Source: Inia geoffrensis (Eukaryota; Chordata; Mammalia; Artiodactyla; Iniidae). Taken from it: a stretch of DNA of 64,000 nt. The notes beneath the pieces were generated by a model, which made no database searches, was not told the DNA's origin, and was given only the letters and a program-made list of their open reading frames with translations. Each line of letters starts with the position of its first letter. The stretch's first letter is position 1. The DNA lies in NCBI GenBank assembly GCA_036417435.1, contig CM070910.1, forward strand, positions 65,566,784 to 65,630,783. The letters are read 5' to 3'. Positions 58,973-64,000 of the stretch are shown piece by piece. Made by a program: the position numbers and the translations under genes.

Positions 58973-61759
58973 TATCTGCTGCTAGAAAGTCAAAATTTTG
59001 AAACAGCAGCCTGCCAACAATCCCTTCCTCCCACCTGACTGCAGCTATTCCATCTAGAAAAAAGGTCTGGATGTTTTTTAGAGGGGATTTAAGAATTGAG
59101 ATGAATGTTTTTTAGCTACTTGGTGTGTCCCGCGGCTGTCATGCCTCGAGATGAACATCTGAGATACTGACAGCATCAGAGAGAGGTGTGTACCGGACAG
59201 AACAAACGTCTCTACTTCTTAACCATTGTCTTTCCTCAGCTACCTGTGCCCTCTCTACCTCTATCAATTGTTCTGTTGTCCCCTCTGTTTATGTCTGTTT
59301 CTCCCTAGGTTTTAGGTGCCTCTCTACCCCTCTCTGGCTCATGTCTTTTTTTCATTTCCCTCTGTTTTTCTCGATTTCTGTGATTTTATGTTTGTAATAG
59401 TGTATATGTCATCAGATAAGTTAAACTTTGATATGCTTCTATTTCTCTAAAGATTTTAAGTCACCCTGAAACGATTTGTGCCTTGATTAATGAACTTCAG
59501 AGGAAGACAAGAAATGTACTTCTAATACACAGACCACTGTAGACTACACCTAATCATCCACTTTAGCAGTCAACAGAACAACTACTTAAGTAGTTCCCTG
59601 CTTTCCAATCAAATTAATTAGATGCTTTTAAAAATAATCTCATAGTATCAGTCACATGAAAGAAGTAGAGGATTACAGAGTCAGGACATGAGTTGCATCT
59701 CTGTTTCTTGGATAATTTTCTAGAGGAAATATAGGGAATCTTTCTCTTCTTCAATGTTCATTTTACAAATGTAAATAACTTAGCATCAGTGCTAGCCACC
59801 GGGTGTACAACGGTCCCCATTGAGGGAAGTTAAAGGTCACAGAGAAGATAGAATTAATAAAATAAACATACTAGCCAGTGTAATGTTAAAAATATCCTGG
59901 AGAAACAAATGACAGGTTTAGGACAGCATACAACAAAAAAGTATGGTGGTTCTCTGAGCACCTGATGCTTGACACGAGGTTGGGTGGGTGAGGGGTGGAG
60001 GGTCACCTGCATCCACTCCTCCACCCTCCCATCTCTCTTCCATCCCGCAGCCAGAGAAATCTACTTGAAAGACCCTAACTCCTTCAACTCAAAACTCTTC
60101 TGGGCTCATTTCTCAACATTACTTGAAAGTCTCTCTGTGATCTACACATACTGGAAACTTCTTCCTACATTCTCCCTCTGTGCAGTTAACTCTTTTGAAG
60201 CCCCAGTTAACTCATTTTAATCACCCTAGACAGAAATGCGAGAGGCATAGTGGTTTCCCTGTCCTAACACGTTTTTGGAACTTCTTTGATGTAAAGAAAT
60301 ACTCTCTAGTTAGATGCATATTCCCAGGAAACAAAGAAAACTAGTATGTTCCTAACTTATTGGCACGTATGATTTACTTTACTAATATGTACAATTTGCT
60401 TAGGCTGGATGTCAAACTATGCCTTCCTGTTAAGTATTTGCTAGTACATACACTAGAGATGATCACAAGAATGGGTTTTCATCTAAATTTTTAAATCCAT
60501 AAAATATGAGATGGGAAATTGCATTTCCCAGCTGATGGTGCTTGCTCTGATCAGAGATCCAATCTCAAAGTCCTCTAATCTGTTTCCATATGAATATATC
60601 CTATAATTCAGTTTATTCACTCAAAATTACATATAAGGTAAAAATCGTTCACGTTGATCACTCTATTTGTGATTTTTACCAGTGACTGCTGATTTCACTC
60701 ACCAACTACCACTGTTATACATTCTTATGAAAATCACATGGATTAAACTATGTAAAAGCACATTGTAACCATCAACAAGTTCTAAAACTGTAACATACAA
60801 TATTTTGGGAGTAGTATTTCTGTCCTTAATAAAGAACTGGTGTTATTCTTTTGAGACATAATAGCAACAGTTGTGTTTTCTTAGTTGTCAGAAATCTACA
60901 CAAGTAAACCCAGCTTCCATGTCTGGATGTGAATGATTTTCATTTCTATTGTTTGCTTGATAAAAATGTGAATAAGCACTTATGAGAAATAAGAGACTGC
61001 CTTAAATACTTTTCTTCTGGTTTCTTGTTTGCAAATTCACCCTCTTCTGTGCACTTTGGAAAATTATATTGTTGTGGTTTTACATTTGATAAAATCTTAT
61101 GGATTTAGAAAATCAAGAACTGAATCTATATGTAAATGGAATAAATGGAATAAATGGCCTGCTTCCAAACATCTTACCACAGGACTGAGAAGCAATCTAA
61201 TTTTCAAAAAATTTGAAGGAGTTTTTTGAATTAAACCATGTTTTCTAGACAACTTCTTTATTGAATGCCTTTGAAGTACCACATACACGAAGAGCTCCAG
61301 GGGGCAATATGAATTCTCAATTGTGTACATTGGTGGGGGGTGGCTCATAGGAGATGAAAAATATATAAGTGTATTTTTGTGTGTGTGTGAGCACACATAT
61401 AACTTTTCATGACACTGGTTTCTACAGGAACCTTCTAGATAAAATCTACCATTTTCAGGCTGTTGAAAATCAAGTTGATTTAAATAATCATAATTATTTA
61501 TTAACAGTGAGGTCTGTTAAAACAAACAATGACAATACAAAACTAACTAAAAATTTTCAGTAACCCTGAATATGGGTACTTGCAAGCCAGCTTACAAACA
61601 CGTTTTCAGCCCACTGACTTTCTTTTGGCCTCTTTCTCCACTTCACCCCAGGTAAAGAAAACATTCTTGATAGAAAATTCTTTTTTGTTACTTTTCTGTA
61701 GACTTAGGCAAGCATTAACCATTTTCATTTTAAACTAGGATATTTTTCTTTCCATTAAT
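58973..61759. other. Unique AT-rich stretch, no gene seen
   Basis: 59969-60220 has an 83-codon frame without recognisable domain. A short GT-rich tract lies near 61378-61390. Confidence 0.45.
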
Positions 61760-62045
61760 GCCAAATCTAAAACAATCTACATGTCTCACCTTTGGGAAAT
61801 GAGTAAATAAATTATTACATTTCCACATCATTGAAAATCATGTCAACAATTTTAAAAAGAGATATAAAACGTGGTAAAATATAATCCTGTTTTTTAAACA
61901 TTGAACATGGATTCATTGAATATGGAAATTTTCTAAGAGAACTTATCTCGACTGTTAATAGTGTTTATTATCTGTGTAGTTGGGCGATGAGTGATTTTTT
62001 CTATATATTTTGTGTATTTTTCAAATTTTCTGTAATAAACACCCA
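61760..62045 (+). mobile_element. Possible old L1 3' end
   Basis: Phrases like 'gggaaatgagtaaataaattattacatttccac' and 'gtgtatttttcaaattttctgtaataaac' resemble the 3' region of an old L1 subfamily. Diverged, borders approximate. Confidence 0.5.
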
Positions 62046-64000
62046 TTTTCCATATCAGAATAGTTTGTTGGTATTTTAGATGAAAACACTTATTAACCTG
62101 GGTTGTGTGAAGGTTTTAGTAGCCATAATGCACATACATGTTGTGCTCACTGGCTGTGAGGTCATCAAGGATACACCAGAAAATGATTTCCTATATCGAC
62201 AACCAGAGATACATCTTAATCAGAAATCTATGAACATATTCTTTTGGGTCAAGAGCTATCTCTGTTTATTCATGTGGTCTCAAGGAATCTAAGAGTCAAA
62301 ACCTGACCTCATTTTCATGTCTTGTAAAATTTATGTGAAAAGATGCTCGATATGAAAACATAATGTGGTTGGTGGCTACAAGAAAAAAAAGTGATCTTTA
62401 GTTGCCTTGAGAGTTCTAAGCATTTTCAGGCAAGAAGACGTAGTGTTTTGTACCTACTTCTGCATCAACACTTTAAAACCGACATGGAAAGGCTGGAGCC
62501 CTTGAGAGAAACGATCACACTGATAAGTGGATTTTCAAACCTACCACATGAGGTAGAGGTGGAGTAAATTGCGAACTTTAGCAAAGAGAAGATTAGACTT
62601 GAAAGAGGAAGGAGGGCTATCCTGAGATGCAAGAAAACATGTCAGGAGAAAGACACATGGCACATAGTCTGCTTGCTCAGATTTGTTAAATGGGAGAAAG
62701 TAATTGATGACTGATGAAAACAAAGAAAGACCTTTTGAATAACTGGAACAATTTGACAATTAACTAGATGATCACTAAGGATAGTATAATCTGCATAACT
62801 AAATGAATTTAGACTGAGCCTGCATGATAAATTACTAGAAATATTTTTAAAATATTGATAGGTCAAGAAGAGATTGGATGAAATGGACTCTAAATAACCT
62901 TTTAATTTTAAGATGTGATAATTCCAGGGTAAGCCAGGGAGCAAACTAAAAAGCACTGGTCCATTTGCAAGTGCATGCATGTAGTGGAGGATTTTGCAGG
63001 TAGCTGGAGAGGGGACAGTAGAAGTAAAAAAAGACAAAAAAGTTACATCAAAAACCTGTATCAATATAATGGTCACAAATCACCCTGACCACTGGCAAAT
63101 GTTTAAACAATATAATGGACAAACTCATGCAGTATTAACACAGATGTGAGAAATATAAATTTCTTTACAAATTTATTTCTAAATATCTTAGTCCTTAATT
63201 AAGTATCTCCTTTTCCAGACTCATGGCATTCAGGATTCAGGAATGCTTGGGCATGCCAAGGCATTCAGAAATGCATCTCTAGCAACTGCCCACAAATATT
63301 AACCTGAGTAGTTAGGCAGCCTGACTTGGTCCTTTGCAGGGGTTCTTTCCCTTGGGAGCTGTGCTCAGGGAAGAGGAAGCTTCTCACAGGGTAGTACCTA
63401 CCTCACTCCATATCTCACTGGGTTCTGGCCAAACTCCTGGAATGCTAAAAAGAGGCTAGGCTCCATGTGCACTGCTCATGGGATGTTCCCAGACGTCTGG
63501 AGTCGTTCTGTACCCACTAGAGCACTGCAGGAGACCAGGGTGCAGATGCAACCCTACTGCAGTCCAATCCTATTGCAATACCAAGGAAGTGTGTTTCTAG
63601 TTGTGAGAAAAAAACTCTTCTCTCCCTTCTGCTTTTGGTTAAGATATTTTATTTTCTATACCCTGCAATCCTCTTCCTCATGCTTTTGGACAAAATGTTT
63701 GGTCTGTTCTGGCAAATCCTTTCCTCTCCCTGGGGCTTAAGCTTTTTGCACGTAGACCAGGTTGTCTTAGAGGAGTTTCAGTTTTCTGCCCTGCTACATC
63801 CATTCCTGGAGGTAATAAATACAAGCTGACCAAGTTGCTTAAATAGGAATAAGAGAAATAGAAAGATATAAAATTTACCCAAAGTTGACCAATGTCTCAA
63901 AACATTACCTTCATTTGAAAACGAAAATCCCATAATAACATATATACACGTTTGGGTGGAAGACATCAGTGAATTAGGATACTAGAGCAAGGAGCTTAAG
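62046..64000. other. Unique stretch, no gene seen
   Basis: The 144-codon minus frame at 62642-63076 and the 91-codon plus frame at 63465-63740 lack recognisable domains. No repeat family assigned. Confidence 0.45.

Noticed and set aside
61293..61306. Second CTCF-like site ('ctccagggggcaa')
   Set aside because: Only about 11 of 14 core positions match, so it is much weaker than the site at 28503.
62642..63076. 144-codon minus frame
   Set aside because: Hydrophobic AT-rich composition without coherent membrane topology or family match; likely chance.

Overview
This window is nuclear DNA from a cetacean (whale or dolphin), or possibly a hippo relative. The main evidence is six copies of a tRNA-derived SINE of the CHR type: head 'ttccctggtggcgcagtggttgagag', a GC-rich body and a poly-A tail. 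Several copies have clear target-site duplications. Artiodactyl-type L1 elements, MIR, L2, MaLR-like LTRs and (GT)n microsatellites complete a typical mammalian repeat landscape. The DNA is AT-rich, and I recognise no multi-exon protein-coding gene, tRNA, rRNA or snRNA gene. It reads as intergenic or deep intronic sequence.

Layout. 1-9.7 kb: MIR, a CHR SINE, L1 and L2 fragments, a (GT)n tract, a probable solo ERV LTR (about 4.9-5.4 kb), a second SINE, more L2 and an older SINE. 9.7-17.5 kb: mostly unique AT-rich DNA with two MIRs. 17.5-19.6 kb: L2 split by a SINE, then an L1 3' end split by another SINE. 19.6-28.3 kb: largely unique, with one young 5'-truncated L1 flanked by a 15-bp duplication (23.2-23.8 kb) and an L2. 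28.3-30.1 kb: the most interesting unique block, with a strong CTCF-like site, a palindromic POU (MORE-type) site, a perfect 24-bp inverted repeat and an unidentified 138-codon ORF. 30.2-35.9 kb: two SINEs, a Tigger-like DNA transposon, an MLT1-like LTR, a processed pseudogene carrying a triplicated 60-bp unit, L2 and a long (GT)n. 36-42 kb: unique DNA plus L1 and L2 fragments. 42.0-48.2 kb: a nearly full-length but dead L1. 48-64 kb: unique AT-rich DNA with old L1 pieces, one of which has an internal deletion sealed by a hairpin, an MLT1-like LTR, a poly-A-only insertion and a 52-codon membrane-type small ORF.

There is no operon-like or cooperating gene set. The things that deserve follow-up are the retained ORFs (29.7 kb, 58.8 kb), the CTCF/POU block near 28.5-29 kb, and several sequence scars: perfect short-loop inverted repeats, an in-frame 60-bp triplication and an A-only duplication. 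I did not find evidence for an undescribed multi-gene system.
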